A DNA stretch of 64,000 nt from Leptospira sp. B5-022 (GCF_000347035.1 NZ_ANIJ01000049.1:62001-126000); one strand, 5' to 3'. Shown: positions 42,386-51,736, counted from the stretch's first letter. A program made the numbers and translations. Notes: generated from the sequence alone by a model not told the origin.

Positions 42386-43927
42386 TTAATGCCTAAAATG
42401 CCTCATGCCGGTAAACACCATGATCAATCCGTGCTCGTCAGCCGCCTTGATCACTTCTTCGTCCCGGATAGAACCTCCGGGTTGGATGATTGCTTTCGCT
42501 CCTACTTTTGCGATTGCATCTATCCCATCTCTGAAAGGGAAGAAGGCATCGCTCGCCACATAAGAACCCACAACGGAAAGTCCTACATTTAGAGCCTTAG
42601 TCGCACCGAGTTGGACCGAATCCACTCTGGACATCTGTCCGGCACCGATCCCGAGCGTAGCGTTCTCTTCCGTATAAACAATCGCATTGGATTTGATAAA
42701 TTTAACGGTAGACCAAGCGAACATCAGACCTCGGATATCTTCTTCCGTAGGTTGTTTTTTAGAAACGATCTTTAGATCTTTTTCGGTGATGGTCGCATAG
42801 TCTCTGTCTTGTAGAAGAATCCCGTGATGGATCGGTCTTAGATCCATTTCGTCCAATGCTTCTTGGAAATTTTGGATCTCGATCAGACGAACGTTCGGTT
42901 TTTTAGAGAAATAGTCCAGAGCGGCAGGTTCGAACTTTTGAGCGATCACACCTTCGACAAAAGTTTCGCCTATGAGAACCGCCAATTCTCCGGTTACAGT
43001 TCCCTTGATCCCTATGATCCCGCCGAAAGCGGAAATAGGATCCGTTCTTTTTGCTAGACGGAATGCTTCTAGAGTATCGTCCGCATAAGCGATCCCGCAA
43101 GGATTCAAATGTTTGATGATACAAACCGTATTATCCGGAAGAAGTGCGGAAATATGGAATGCCGCATCAAAATCCAACATATTATTAAAAGATAATTCTT
43201 TTCCTTGGAGAGGAGAAAATTCGCTCTTGGTAAATAAAGGTTCGTAGAAAGCGGCGCCCTGGTGTGGATTTTCTCCGTATCTTAGTTTTTGTTTTTTGGT
43301 AAAGGAAAGATTTAAGATATCCGGGAACTTCTCCCCTGCAAGCTTATTGAACCAAGAAGAGATCGCAGTATCGTACATCGCAGTATGAGAAAATGCTTTT
43401 CTCATAAGAAGGAAGGAAGTGTCAGCATCCACGGAGCCGTCATTGACCTTCATGGATTCTTCCACTGTTTTATAATCGTTCGGATCCGTTACTACTACAG
43501 TATGTCTGTAGTTTTTACTCGCGGAGCGGATCATAGAAGGTCCGCCGATATCAATATTCTCTATTGCTTCGTCCAGATGAACTCCCGGTTTCGAAACGGT
43601 CTGCACGAACGGATATAAGTTCACAACCACCAGATCGATCTTTGGAATTTTTAATTCCTCCATCTTCTGTTTGTGTTCGGGTTTGGAGATCACTCCCAAT
43701 AGTCCGCCGTGGACTTTTGGGTGGAGAGTTTTTACTCTTCCGTCTAAAATTTCCGGAAACCCTGTATAATCGTCTATTGCAATGGCTTTGATTCCGTTTT
43801 CGGTGAGTGTTTTTAGGGTTCCGCCTGTGGAAATGATTTCCACTCCTTTGGATTCCAGGTACTTGGCAAATCCGATAAGTCCTGTTTTGTCGCTAACTGA
43901 AATGAGGGCGCGAGTGATTTTGATCAT
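42386..43927 (-). CDS. purH: Bifunctional AICAR formyltransferase / IMP cyclohydrolase PurH
   Basis: Last two steps of de novo IMP synthesis. I start it at the ATG at 43927 (513 residues), which opens [24 protein letters not shown] as in other PurH proteins; the longer frame runs back into purN. The IMP cyclohydrolase half includes [36 protein letters not shown] (about 56-80) and VNLYPF. The transformylase half has [27 protein letters not shown] (about 272-283) with the catalytic Lys-His, and the ending [18 protein letters not shown]. It begins 1 bp after purN. Confidence 0.96.
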   Translation of the reverse strand: MIKITRALISVSDKTGLIGFAKYLESKGVEIISTGGTLKTLTENGIKAIAIDDYTGFPEILDGRVKTLHPKVHGGLLGVISKPEHKQKMEELKIPKIDLVVVNLYPFVQTVSKPGVHLDEAIENIDIGGPSMIRSASKNYRHTVVVTDPNDYKTVEESMKVNDGSVDADTSFLLMRKAFSHTAMYDTAISSWFNKLAGEKFPDILNLSFTKKQKLRYGENPHQGAAFYEPLFTKSEFSPLQGKELSFNNMLDFDAAFHISALLPDNTVCIIKHLNPCGIAYADDTLEAFRLAKRTDPISAFGGIIGIKGTVTGELAVLIGETFVEGVIAQKFEPAALDYFSKKPNVRLIEIQNFQEALDEMDLRPIHHGILLQDRDYATITEKDLKIVSKKQPTEEDIRGLMFAWSTVKFIKSNAIVYTEENATLGIGAGQMSRVDSVQLGATKALNVGLSVVGSYVASDAFFPFRDGIDAIAKVGAKAIIQPGGSIRDEEVIKAADEHGLIMVFTGMRHFRH

Positions 43928-43928
43928 G

Positions 43929-44567
43929 CTAGAGGATTGAGACCTTCCTGTCTTTGATGGAGAGCCGATCTTCGCAGAAGTGTTGAACCGCGAGTGGCAG
44001 GATTTTATGTTCCTCTTTGAGAATGGCAAGAGTCAATTCTCTTTCGGTCATTCCTTCCTCGATTTTAACAACTCCTTGCAAAATGATAGGACCGGAATCC
44101 ACACCTTCGTCCACAAAATGGGCCGTGCAGCCCGCAATCTTCACTCCATACTCGAATGCCTGATTCTGAGCATGTAGACCCGGAAAGGAGGGAAGAAGAG
44201 AAGGATGAATATTGATGATCCTGTTTGGAAAGGCTCGGATAATTTCCGGCTTTAAAATTCTCATATAACCGCAGGCCACGATCAGATCCGGAGAGCTCTC
44301 TTGTAGGAACTCCAACAGTTCGCGATGATACTCTTCTTTTTTGGGATAAGACTTCCAATCCAGGATCTTGGCTGGAATATTTTGGCGGGCGGCAATCTGG
44401 ATAGAAGGCGCCTCAGGGTTATCTGTGACTAAAAATGCGGGATTTGCGGGGATTTTGCCCTTTTGGATTGCCTGAAGGACAGCTTCCAGGTTGCTTCCCC
44501 GCCCAGAAGCCAAAAAGACAAGCTTTTTTCTCGGTTTGGGAATCAGACTTGCCAAGAATTTTCGCAT
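43929..44567 (-). CDS. purN: Phosphoribosylglycinamide formyltransferase PurN
   Basis: Formyl-tetrahydrofolate-dependent GAR transformylase, third step of purine synthesis. 212 residues. The phosphate loop is [16 protein letters not shown] (about 18-33). The catalytic triad Asn-His-Asp lies in [18 protein letters not shown] (about 115-132) and [17 protein letters not shown] (about 143-159). The first 14 residues are a basic leader ([15 protein letters not shown]) longer than in most homologues. First gene of a minus-strand operon with purH (1-bp gap). Divergent from fliS with a 74-bp shared upstream region. Confidence 0.95.
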   Translation of the reverse strand: MRKFLASLIPKPRKKLVFLASGRGSNLEAVLQAIQKGKIPANPAFLVTDNPEAPSIQIAARQNIPAKILDWKSYPKKEEYHRELLEFLQESSPDLIVACGYMRILKPEIIRAFPNRIINIHPSLLPSFPGLHAQNQAFEYGVKIAGCTAHFVDEGVDSGPIILQGVVKIEEGMTERELTLAILKEEHKILPLAVQHFCEDRLSIKDRKVSIL

Positions 44568-44641
44568 CCAATACGCTAAGAATTACCAGTCCACGTTAAG
44601 GCGGTCCGGAATTTTGTCGAAAAGTATTTCAGGAGAGACAC

Positions 44642-45094
44642 ATGTCACTTGCTAGAAAATCGACGGCCTCCGTCGAACAGTATAAATCCAATGAAATTTC
44701 TACTGTGAGTCAGGGCCGGCTTATCGTGATGTTATATGAAGGAGCGATCCGCTTCCTAAACGTTGCCATCGAGAATAATACACCCCGCAAGTACGACGTG
44801 GTGAACAATCATATCCTGAAAGCCCAAGAGATCGTGACCGAGCTGATGCTCGCCCTGAACATGGAAAATGGGGGAGAGGTTGCAAACAATCTGCTTGGGA
44901 TCTATGTTTATATTAAAAAGCGCTTACTCGAAGCGAATATGAAGAAGGACAGTGAGATCCTTTCCGAAATCATCAAATATCTGGAAGATCTAAAACTTGC
45001 TTGGGAAGAAATTGAAAAGAAGGAAAAAGCTTCTTCCGTGGTCCCATTGCCAACCGCCGGTTCAAGAGGAACCGGTCTTTCCCTCCAAGGTTAA
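44642..45094 (+). CDS. fliS: Flagellar export chaperone FliS
   Basis: Cytoplasmic chaperone that keeps flagellin from polymerising before export. 150 residues, almost all helical. YKSNEISTVSQGRLIVMLYEGAIRFLNVAI (about 14-43) is the standard FliS opening, including the LIVMLYEGAI helix, and EILSEIIKYLEDLKLAWEEI (about 106-125) closes the bundle. The tail after 130 is a disordered Pro/Gly/Ser stretch. AGGAGA is 6-7 bp upstream. Leptospira flagella are periplasmic, so its client would be the FlaB core proteins. Two small genes follow at once, probably one operon. Confidence 0.93.
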   Translation: MSLARKSTASVEQYKSNEISTVSQGRLIVMLYEGAIRFLNVAIENNTPRKYDVVNNHILKAQEIVTELMLALNMENGGEVANNLLGIYVYIKKRLLEANMKKDSEILSEIIKYLEDLKLAWEEIEKKEKASSVVPLPTAGSRGTGLSLQG

Positions 45095-45100
45095 ACACAA

Positions 45101-45535
45101 ATGGCGGGCAAGGTCTCTAAAAGTCTAAACTCCATGGAAGAAAAACTTTCCTCACTCTATGGGGAGAAAATCTCCTTTTTGAACAAACTGATAGAACTTC
45201 AAAAACGCCAATTGCAAATTTTAGATTTTGAGGATGGAGAAGGTGCGGCGAAACTCGAGCTGCAAAATTCCGATCTGGTCGAAAAGATGAAACGACTGGA
45301 CCGCAAGATCGAACAATTAGAAGAATCTTCCCCTCAGACCCTGGAAATTATTCGACTCTCCGATACGATTTTCCAAAAATTGGAAGAGTCCAGGGATTTG
45401 AATTCCCAAGTAGGGGAAAAGATGGAGATTATTCTGCGGGAATATCGTAAAGAGTTGAACTTGGTACAATCCAAGATCCAACTTAAAAAATTCCTAGCTC
45501 ATAGGAAATTGGATTGGAAGACGGGGACCTGCTGA
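45101..45535 (+). CDS. Coiled-coil protein, possible flagellar chaperone (FlgN/FliT-like)
   Basis: 144 residues, nearly all charged helix with heptad-like spacing (SSLYGEKISFLNKLIELQKRQLQILDF, about 17-43, and LVEKMKRLDRKIEQLEESS, about 58-76). No signal or membrane segment. Flagellar chaperones of the FlgN and FliT types are small helical coiled-coil proteins of this size, and the gene starts 6 bp after fliS, so a chaperone role is reasonable. The sequence gives no diagnostic motif, so this is inference from context. It overlaps the J-domain gene by 22 bp. Confidence 0.6.
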   Translation: MAGKVSKSLNSMEEKLSSLYGEKISFLNKLIELQKRQLQILDFEDGEGAAKLELQNSDLVEKMKRLDRKIEQLEESSPQTLEIIRLSDTIFQKLEESRDLNSQVGEKMEIILREYRKELNLVQSKIQLKKFLAHRKLDWKTGTC

Positions 45536-45996
45536 GCCGTGCCCTGGACTTTTACGGACTCCCCAAAAAATTCGACGCAAATTTAGTCCGGAGCAGGTTC
45601 CGTGAACTCTCTCGGAAATATCATCCGGATTCCGGAGAATATGAGACGGATCTTCTGTTTAAGGAGTTGGTCCAACTTAGGGACGTTCTTCTTGCTTCTC
45701 TCGGGAACGAATCGTCTGTAATTTTAGAAAATTCTAAAGAAGATCCGGAAGGATTCCAATTTTATAAACTAGCCAAACAAAAGGCCGCAAATGCGATCGA
45801 AAAATATTTCCAGTTCACCGACGGTAATCCGGTATACTTAAAAAAAGAAGACAATCCTGCACTTCTACGTTTAAGAGAAGAATTGGAAGAGGCTAAAAAA
45901 GAATTAGGAAAGTTTTTGGAAAAATATCCCAAAAGTATCTGGAAAGAAGATACGGAAACTACTCTTAAAAAAATAAACGTCTGGTTTAAAGATTAA
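45514..45996 (+). CDS. J-domain protein, 160 aa
   Basis: DnaJ-like co-chaperone. The N-terminal 60 residues hold ALDFYGLPKKFDANLVRSRFRELSRKYHPDSG (about 10-41) with the HPD tripeptide that stimulates DnaK. There is no Gly/Phe region or zinc finger, so it is a type III J protein. The C-terminal half is a charged helix (RLREELEEAKKELGKFLEKYPKS, about 118-140) that could bind a specific client. The TTG start at 45514 has AGGAA six bases upstream and lies inside the previous gene. Its position after fliS suggests a DnaK-linked role in flagellar export, by inference. Confidence 0.75.
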   Translation: MEDGDLLSRALDFYGLPKKFDANLVRSRFRELSRKYHPDSGEYETDLLFKELVQLRDVLLASLGNESSVILENSKEDPEGFQFYKLAKQKAANAIEKYFQFTDGNPVYLKKEDNPALLRLREELEEAKKELGKFLEKYPKSIWKEDTETTLKKINVWFKD

Positions 45997-46508
45997 GGAA
46001 CCTGTAATGTATTCGAAGGCATGGAGAATACGTAAATGTCCTTTGTGCCACTGTTCAAGTCCAAGGAGATCACGGAAGATCTTAGAGTTACGTAATCGCC
46101 TGAATTCAGTGTAGCGATAATCTTACAAACGCGGTTCGTGTTTTCTCCAGGGCCTGGGACCGCAAGAGGCCCATCCGTCGGATTTACTTCTATGGAATAT
46201 TCTCTTGGCTGATTTGGAAGCATATTCAAGGGAAGTTCACATTCTTTTCCGGAGGAAAAATCGGAAGGATTCCTGGATGCGTCCGCAGTATTTCCCGAAT
46301 ACAAAGTATATCCGCTAAAAAAAGCTTCCGGGTTTCCTGCCCTTAACCTGAGTTCGTATACTCCTGTACCGATCAAAGTAATCCCAACCAAAGTAGGCGG
46401 TGTGGTTACGATCCGATTCGAGGAATAATTATAACAAGAAAATAAGAATAGAATTGGAAGTAAGAAAGGAAAGAATCGAAACATTCTTCCTGATAAAAAA
46501 AGATTCAT
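45993..46508 (-). CDS. Lipoprotein, 171 aa, unknown function
   Basis: Not recognised. The N-terminus has FPFLLPILFLFSCYNYSSN, a lipoprotein signal with lipobox LFSC at about residue 25 of the long form. An ATG at 46484 gives a more usual signal length and has AGGA just upstream; the ATG at 46508 lies directly after the HNH stop codon. The mature part (about 145 residues) contains GTGVYELRLRAGNPEAFFSGYTLYSG, which looks like a beta-sandwich (fibronectin-like) domain, and two later cysteines (KECELP, RVCKI) that may pair. Last gene of the dedA-HNH run. Ends overlap by 4 bp with the J-domain gene. Confidence 0.7.
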   Translation of the reverse strand: MNLFLSGRMFRFFPFLLPILFLFSCYNYSSNRIVTTPPTLVGITLIGTGVYELRLRAGNPEAFFSGYTLYSGNTADASRNPSDFSSGKECELPLNMLPNQPREYSIEVNPTDGPLAVPGPGENTNRVCKIIATLNSGDYVTLRSSVISLDLNSGTKDIYVFSMPSNTLQVP

Positions 46509-47060
46509 TTAGATGCGTATATAGTCCGCCCAGCCGAACTTTTCGACCAATTGGGTGGATACTGAAAATTGTGGAAAACGTCTCTTGTTTGTCGATCGAT
46601 TTTCCGGTACATCCCACTTGAGTTCCTGCAGAAGTTTGTTTCCTTTTTTGCTATTGCAATCCCTACATGCCGTGACCAGGTTTTCCCAAGTATGATAGTC
46701 TTTCGGTTTTTTTTCCCTGGGAATCTCTTCCCATCGACTTTTTGGGATCACATGATCCAGGGTGAGTTTAGAAGAAGGAAGTTTGCGTCGGCAATACACA
46801 CATTCGTGATCGTCTCGGACAAATATGTTTTCTCTAGAGAGTTTATGCTTACGTTTCGGGACCTTATAATAGTCTGTGAGCAGAATGATCCGAGGAGTGG
46901 AAAGTTTCAGTTTTTCGGATCTGATAAAGTGGCTTTTTTCGTCTTTGATGAGTTCCGCTTTTTTAAGGATGAGAAGAATAACGGCGTCTTTGACCGTTCG
47001 GATCGCAACCGGGACATAGGTCGCGTTCAGCACCAACACAGGTTGGGTTAGAACATCCAT
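46509..47060 (-). CDS. HNH endonuclease domain protein
   Basis: 183 residues. The HNH nuclease fold is plain: CVYCRRKLPSSKLTLDHVIPKSRWEE (about 87-112) followed by HTWENLVTACRDCNSKKGNKLL (about 122-143), giving two zinc-binding Cys pairs, the catalytic His in LDHV and the Asn. The N-terminal part (VLVLNATYVPVAIRTVKDAVILLILKKAEL) is the typical extension of a widespread chromosomal HNH family found in many bacteria outside phages or restriction systems. Its role is not established. No methylase or immunity gene is adjacent. It lies 47 bp after dedA on the minus strand. Confidence 0.88.
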   Translation of the reverse strand: MDVLTQPVLVLNATYVPVAIRTVKDAVILLILKKAELIKDEKSHFIRSEKLKLSTPRIILLTDYYKVPKRKHKLSRENIFVRDDHECVYCRRKLPSSKLTLDHVIPKSRWEEIPREKKPKDYHTWENLVTACRDCNSKKGNKLLQELKWDVPENRSTNKRRFPQFSVSTQLVEKFGWADYIRI

Positions 47061-47107
47061 ATCTAACCAAACAGTATAGATTCATAAAATTATGTCGAGT
47101 AAAAGTA

Positions 47108-47737
47108 TTAATTCTCGGACCGTTTCTTTTTGATCGTGAAATATAGAACCAAGACTAACACAAGAATCCCTAATAAAGCAAAAACGGTAATTTGCCCCTG
47201 GTGGACCCAAGATTTGAGCTGATCTAAATTTTTTGCGCCGTAATGTCCAAGATATACCCAGATCGGGACGGAAATCGCAGCGGCAAACATATCCAAAAAT
47301 AAAAATCTAAAGAAGGAGATACGATCAGAAGTCCCTGCCGTTAGATAGATCGGCATCCTAAGACCGGGCATAAATCTCGCCATGAATACGACCCAGTTCC
47401 CATATTTCGAAAATTTTTCTTGTACTTTGGAAAATCGTTCCGGGGTCAAAAATTTTGCGATGAAAGGAATTCGTAATACTTTCTCGCCGAAAATCCTTCC
47501 GAGTAAAAAAACGGAACCGTCTCCTACGAGAACTCCTGCCATTCCAACACCGAACATTACATGTTCGTTCGCATATCCTAAACCTGCTAAAACTCCACCG
47601 GAAACCAGGGAGATATCCTCAGGAACCGGAAGACCGAAACCACAGAGAATCAGAGTGGAGAAAACTGCTAAGTAAGCGAACTCATTCCCAAAGCGGGAAA
47701 AAAAATTTACTAAATCCGGGATATTGACTAGATCCAT
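47108..47737 (-). CDS. DedA-family membrane protein
   Basis: Inner-membrane protein of the DedA/VTT superfamily, 209 residues, with about five membrane or re-entrant segments. Family marks are FGLPVPEDISLVSGGVLAGLGY (about 33-54), the acidic-rich re-entrant loop start, and FMARFMPGLRMPIYLTAGTSDR (about 117-138), in which the Arg and Pro are conserved. Members recycle undecaprenyl phosphate or other phospholipid carriers, or move lipids across the membrane; the exact substrate is not known. First of three minus-strand genes with the HNH protein and the lipoprotein. Confidence 0.9.
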   Translation of the reverse strand: MDLVNIPDLVNFFSRFGNEFAYLAVFSTLILCGFGLPVPEDISLVSGGVLAGLGYANEHVMFGVGMAGVLVGDGSVFLLGRIFGEKVLRIPFIAKFLTPERFSKVQEKFSKYGNWVVFMARFMPGLRMPIYLTAGTSDRISFFRFLFLDMFAAAISVPIWVYLGHYGAKNLDQLKSWVHQGQITVFALLGILVLVLVLYFTIKKKRSEN

Positions 47738-47859
47738 GAATGCTTCTATCTATTCCGAGTAGATTCCACCAGTGAAACTTTTCCAGGGCAAATGGGAATC
47801 GAAAAACTAGATTTGTTTGGCTTGCTTTTAAGTCTTTTTACGTTCCAAATTGGTTTCAG

Positions 47860-49008
47860 GTGCAAAAAGACAGAAACCAAATCATCCAAGCCGAAAATTC
47901 TCTATTAGCGGGTTATGCAGTTTTACACGACGAAACCGGTGGAAGAGAATACAAAGAAGAAGAACACCCATACCGTATCCCGTTTCAAAGAGATAGGGAT
48001 CGAGTCGTTCACTCTAGTGCATTCAAAAGACTACAATATAAGACCCAAGTTTTCGTTTATTCGGTAGGGGAAAATTATCGTAATCGTCTCACTCATACTT
48101 TGGAAGTCGCCGGAGTATCCAGAACGATCGCTTCCGCATTAGGACTCAACTCTTTACTTGCGGAAACGATAGCACTCGCTCACGATCTGGGACATACACC
48201 TTTCGGACACGCAGGACAGGATATGCTTTCCGATCTAATGGGAGAATTCGGCGGATTCGAACATAATAAACAATCCGTTCGTATCGTCACCATATTGGAA
48301 ACACGTTATCCGGAATTTCCGGGTTTAAATCTTTCCAAAGAAACATTAAAAGGTATGATGAAACATGGAGCGGAATACGGCGGTTCCAATTTAGGAAAGG
48401 AAAGAAAGGATGAGGGCCCAAGTTTAGAAGCCCAATGTGCGGATGTCGCGGACGAGATCGCATACACAAGTCATGATATAGATGACGGTTTGGAAATGGG
48501 CTATTTGAAAGCGGAAGATCTAAACTCACTTTCTCTTTGGGCGGAAACCTCCAATATGGTAAAAGGTAAATTCCCGAAACTGGATGGAAAAGTATTCGTT
48601 CGAACTGTGATCCGAGAATTGACCAATAGTATGGTTTCTAATATGATCAGAACCGTTGAATCTAGGATCTCCGATTGGAAAATCCAGGATCGTTCCGATC
48701 TGAATACTGCCTACCAAGAAGGAAAAAGGATCGCAACGTACGAACCTTCTTATGGAGAGAAGGTCCGGGAATTAAAATCTTTTCTATACAAAACACTTTA
48801 TAGACATCCTTCCGTTATAGTTACAAGCGATCGAGGAAGAGATATTATAGAAACATTATTCTTTCATTTTAGAAAGCAGCCCGATTCCATTCCGGAAACG
48901 TACAAAAGAAGGATCGAGAAAGAAGGCCTGGAAAGATGTGTATGCGACTATGTAGCCGGAATGACGGATAGATACGCGGAAGAAATGGCATCTAGTCTAA
49001 GGAAGTGA
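47860..49008 (+). CDS. dgt: dNTP triphosphohydrolase (Dgt family)
   Basis: HD-superfamily enzyme that cuts deoxynucleoside triphosphates to nucleosides and triphosphate, controlling dNTP pools. 382 residues. RDRDRVVHSSAFKRLQYKTQVF (about 46-67), NRLTHTLEVAGVSRTIA (about 77-93) and LAHDLGHTPFGHAGQD (about 106-121) provide the metal-binding His and Asp residues. ADVADEIAYTSHDIDDGL (about 192-209) has the last Asp. The size fits the short dgt-like group rather than the 500-residue enterobacterial enzyme. The start is GTG at 47860, with a weak ribosome site. Single gene between divergent dedA and a cruciform-like repeat. Confidence 0.9.
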   Translation: MQKDRNQIIQAENSLLAGYAVLHDETGGREYKEEEHPYRIPFQRDRDRVVHSSAFKRLQYKTQVFVYSVGENYRNRLTHTLEVAGVSRTIASALGLNSLLAETIALAHDLGHTPFGHAGQDMLSDLMGEFGGFEHNKQSVRIVTILETRYPEFPGLNLSKETLKGMMKHGAEYGGSNLGKERKDEGPSLEAQCADVADEIAYTSHDIDDGLEMGYLKAEDLNSLSLWAETSNMVKGKFPKLDGKVFVRTVIRELTNSMVSNMIRTVESRISDWKIQDRSDLNTAYQEGKRIATYEPSYGEKVRELKSFLYKTLYRHPSVIVTSDRGRDIIETLFFHFRKQPDSIPETYKRRIEKEGLERCVCDYVAGMTDRYAEEMASSLRK

Positions 49009-49032
49009 GCGTTCCTAAAAACTGTTATAATT

Positions 49033-49137
49033 CCTGGAGTAAACTCTTTGCCTTCCCCTTCGCTTGCACATCCTGTGCAAACCTCCGGGTCGCTTCGCCA
49101 TCCTGGCTTCGCTCTCAGGCAAAAAGTTCACTCCAGG
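49033..49137. repeat. Cruciform-like inverted repeat with 21-bp arms
   Basis: Left arm 49033-49053 and right arm 49117-49137 are inverted copies with 2 mismatches in 21. The 63-bp loop is GC-richer and has an inner inverted repeat TTGCACA-TCC-TGTGCAA (49064-49080) and CGCTTCGCCA-type phrases related to those at 10500-10560. Lies between convergent dgt and the cysteine desulfurase gene; it may end both transcripts. Confidence 0.75.
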
Positions 49138-49165
49138 TTATTTTAATGTAATTTAGATTACTTTC

Positions 49166-50278
49166 TTATCGAATAGAAAGGATCGTTTCTTCCAGAGCGA
49201 TAAGAAGAGAATCGACTTCTTCTTCCGTTGTGTATAGACCGGTGGAGATACGGATCGCTCTCAAAGCTTCTTCCTCCGAATATCCCATTGCCAATAAAGA
49301 AGGCGCCGCTTCTCTGGACCTGGACTTGCAGGAAGATCCGGTGGAAAGTGCGAATCCTTTCTCTTCCATTCCCATCATAAAGAAGTCCAGATCGTCCAGA
49401 GGAAGTAGGGCAAACGTTGTGGAAAAAAGCCTGGGGGAATTCTCAGCTACAATTTCGGCTCCCATACTTTTGAGTTTGGACTCTATCTTATTTCTGTAAT
49501 ATTCCAGTCTTTTATTCTTATTCTCCATTTCTGCGAATTGGATCTGGGCCGCTTCTGCCAGAGCTAGAATAGAAGGAGAATTTTCCGTGCCGGCCCTATG
49601 TCCATTCTCCTGATTCCCTCCTTGGAATACTCCTCCTTCCGGTAGGTGTTTCGGATCGAACCATAAAACGGAAGATCCGAGTCCTCCGCCGATTTTATGA
49701 CCGGAGAATGTAAATCCGTTTAAAACGGAAAACGGTACTGGGATTTTAGAGAAGGATTGGATAAGATCGGAATAAAAGGGCATTCCAAATTTAGCGGAAA
49801 CTTCCGCAAGTTCCTCGATCGGTTGGATTACGCCTGTTTCATTACCCGCATGAAGTACAAATACGGGACCCGGCTCATCCTTCAGATAAGATTCTAATTC
49901 GGAAAGGGAAACAAGTCCGGATTTATCGGCGCTTAATACTTTATAAGGAATTCCTAAACTTCGAAAAGAAGAATACAGGGCGGCATGTTCGAAAGGAGAA
50001 AGATAGGCGGTAGTTTTGATAAATTGTTTCGCAAAGTATACGAGGGAATAATCCGCTTCCGTTCCGGAAGATACGAATACGAATCCTTTCGGATCTTTTC
50101 CAGTGAGTTTTGCTAAAACTTTTCTCGCTTCCTCGATCTTGCCCTGTCTGGCTAAGGAAAATCGGGTAGGCCCGGAAGGGTTGAAAAAGTCTTCTTCGTA
50201 TTCCTGTAAGACTTTAGTTAATAAACCTGGAATAGGAGGATGGGTCGCATTATAATCGAAGTATTTAATTCTTTTCAT
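49166..50278 (-). CDS. Cysteine desulfurase, NifS/IscS-like
   Basis: PLP enzyme taking sulfur from cysteine, for Fe-S clusters or tRNA thiolation. 370 residues. YFDYNATHPP (about 5-14) is the usual opening, SSGTEADYSL (about 71-80) binds the cofactor phosphate, and the PLP Lys lies in FTFSGHKIGGGLGSS (about 188-202). RAGTENSPSILALAEA (about 229) is conserved. The sulfur-carrying Cys sits in STGSSCKSRSREAAPSLLAMG (about 311-331), a short loop of the IscS/NifS type. No iscU or thiI homologue is adjacent. The start overlaps the end of the upstream TPR-like gene by 14 bp, suggesting coupling. Confidence 0.88.
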   Translation of the reverse strand: MKRIKYFDYNATHPPIPGLLTKVLQEYEEDFFNPSGPTRFSLARQGKIEEARKVLAKLTGKDPKGFVFVSSGTEADYSLVYFAKQFIKTTAYLSPFEHAALYSSFRSLGIPYKVLSADKSGLVSLSELESYLKDEPGPVFVLHAGNETGVIQPIEELAEVSAKFGMPFYSDLIQSFSKIPVPFSVLNGFTFSGHKIGGGLGSSVLWFDPKHLPEGGVFQGGNQENGHRAGTENSPSILALAEAAQIQFAEMENKNKRLEYYRNKIESKLKSMGAEIVAENSPRLFSTTFALLPLDDLDFFMMGMEEKGFALSTGSSCKSRSREAAPSLLAMGYSEEEALRAIRISTGLYTTEEEVDSLLIALEETILSIR

Positions 50279-51713
50279 CGAAAATATCGTCTGCTTCTTC
50301 GTATCTTCCTTTTCGACGAAGAGTGTACTGCAATAGTTTCTTTTTATCTTCGATCAGTTCTTCGTAACCGGATTTATCGTTCCTGTAGTTCGGATCCACC
50401 GTATAAACTTCGGTATCCAAGGCATCCAATTCCTTTAAGGCGGTATCGAAATCGGATTCATGCAATAGGCATCGGACTCTCATAAGTTTTGCCTGGAATC
50501 TTACGCCTAAATCCGTCGCAGAAGAGCGATATACCGACTCGAACATATCTTTCGCTTTTTTTCTATAATTGGAATCCCTATCGCCCAATCTATAGAATAG
50601 CTGAGCATTTCTGTTCAAGTTGGAATAAAATACTTTGGCTCCTTCCGTATCGGTTGGCTCGCAAGGGATCGCTGCGATCGCACTTACTCCCCAATACTTT
50701 GCTTCCGCCGGTATATTTCTTTTGGAACAGGAGAAATATAATACTCTCGTAAATAAGGAAACGGATTCTTCCGGAGAAAGAGAAGGATGGGATTCGTCCG
50801 TTCTAAGTCTAAGCAATTCCAATGTTCTTAATAATAGAGTTTTGTATTTATTCGCGGTTAATGTAGTCGTATCCGGATAATCGGAGGAAAATACGATCGG
50901 GTCCGATTGGGACTCGCCGATCTTTTTCCAGATACGGATCTCTTTCGGAAGATCCTCCGTTATATTCTCTTCTTCTTCCTTATTACAACTGAAACTGAAA
51001 AAATTCAGGATTCGTTTCCACCAAGGAATGGAAACCGGTTTAGCCTCTTTCAATTTTTCGAATACGAGTTCTTCTATCCTTTGGATGGCTTGGAAATGTG
51101 CAAGTATCGCTTCTTCCGGACGACAAGACGCAAAAGAGGAAATTCGGATCTTCTCCAAAAGACTTTTGCCTGCAATTTCTGGTTTGTTTTTTTCAAGAGA
51201 AGCTTGGGCAGACGGAGAATTATAACCATCGAAAGGATTATAATTTAAGGCTCTTTTATAATAGTCTAATGCTTCCAGAGGGATTTTGTAGAATTTTTGC
51301 CAATAATCGTACGGATCCACAGGTTTTTCTCCCGTGGAAAATTTGCTCTCACTAGGATCTGCAAGTCTTTCTATGGTCCAGCCTTGGTTTTTTGCTTCCA
51401 TCCAACTTGGGATCCTGAATATATCTCCTGTACCTTCTTTCCCTATTCTATAGGCACGTACGCAGGCTTTGGACAGTTGGTCCGTTCGGAGATAATGTTC
51501 AATTTGTCTATATTCAATTTTTTCAGATAATAGATCGTCTCCCTTGGACTGCAATTTTGCGGAAAGGGAAGGATTTAGGACGGTAGGTTCCAACCAAAGT
51601 GCGAAGGAACGTAAAATTTGAAATCTCCTGGGATAGATATAGATCGCTGCCAGGGTCCAAATCAACAAAAGTGTTAAGAATAACTTTTTCTTTTCTTTAA
51701 GAATGCTGAACAA
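50265..51713 (-). CDS. Membrane-anchored TPR-like hypothetical protein, 482 aa
   Basis: One membrane segment near the N-terminus (FLTLLLIWTLAAIYIYP, about 12-28), so most of the protein is probably outside the cytoplasm. The rest is mainly helical with TPR-like repeats, for example IPLEALDYYKRALNYNPFDGYNSPSAQASLEKNKPE (about 140-175) and KAKDMFESVYRSSATDLGVRFQAKLMRVRCLLHESDFDTALKELDAL (about 390-436). Several Cys are scattered and none forms a clear motif. It is divergent from the second TPR gene, with 115 bp between starts, and overlaps the desulfurase gene downstream by 14 bp. Function unknown. Confidence 0.65.
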   Translation of the reverse strand: MFSILKEKKKLFLTLLLIWTLAAIYIYPRRFQILRSFALWLEPTVLNPSLSAKLQSKGDDLLSEKIEYRQIEHYLRTDQLSKACVRAYRIGKEGTGDIFRIPSWMEAKNQGWTIERLADPSESKFSTGEKPVDPYDYWQKFYKIPLEALDYYKRALNYNPFDGYNSPSAQASLEKNKPEIAGKSLLEKIRISSFASCRPEEAILAHFQAIQRIEELVFEKLKEAKPVSIPWWKRILNFFSFSCNKEEEENITEDLPKEIRIWKKIGESQSDPIVFSSDYPDTTTLTANKYKTLLLRTLELLRLRTDESHPSLSPEESVSLFTRVLYFSCSKRNIPAEAKYWGVSAIAAIPCEPTDTEGAKVFYSNLNRNAQLFYRLGDRDSNYRKKAKDMFESVYRSSATDLGVRFQAKLMRVRCLLHESDFDTALKELDALDTEVYTVDPNYRNDKSGYEELIEDKKKLLQYTLRRKGRYEEADDIFDEKN

Positions 51714-51736
51714 TTTCTTTCCTTAAGTTCCGGAAA

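Noticed and set aside
43928..44029. N-terminal extension of purH
   Set aside because: It runs into the purN coding region in another frame; the ATG at 43927 matches the family start.
46569..47051. 160-codon frame antisense to the HNH gene
   Set aside because: The opposite strand has an intact HNH motif set; this frame has no features of its own.
46509..47060. HNH gene as a phage, restriction or toxin component
   Set aside because: No methylase, immunity, terminase or portal gene nearby; it matches a common chromosomal HNH family.
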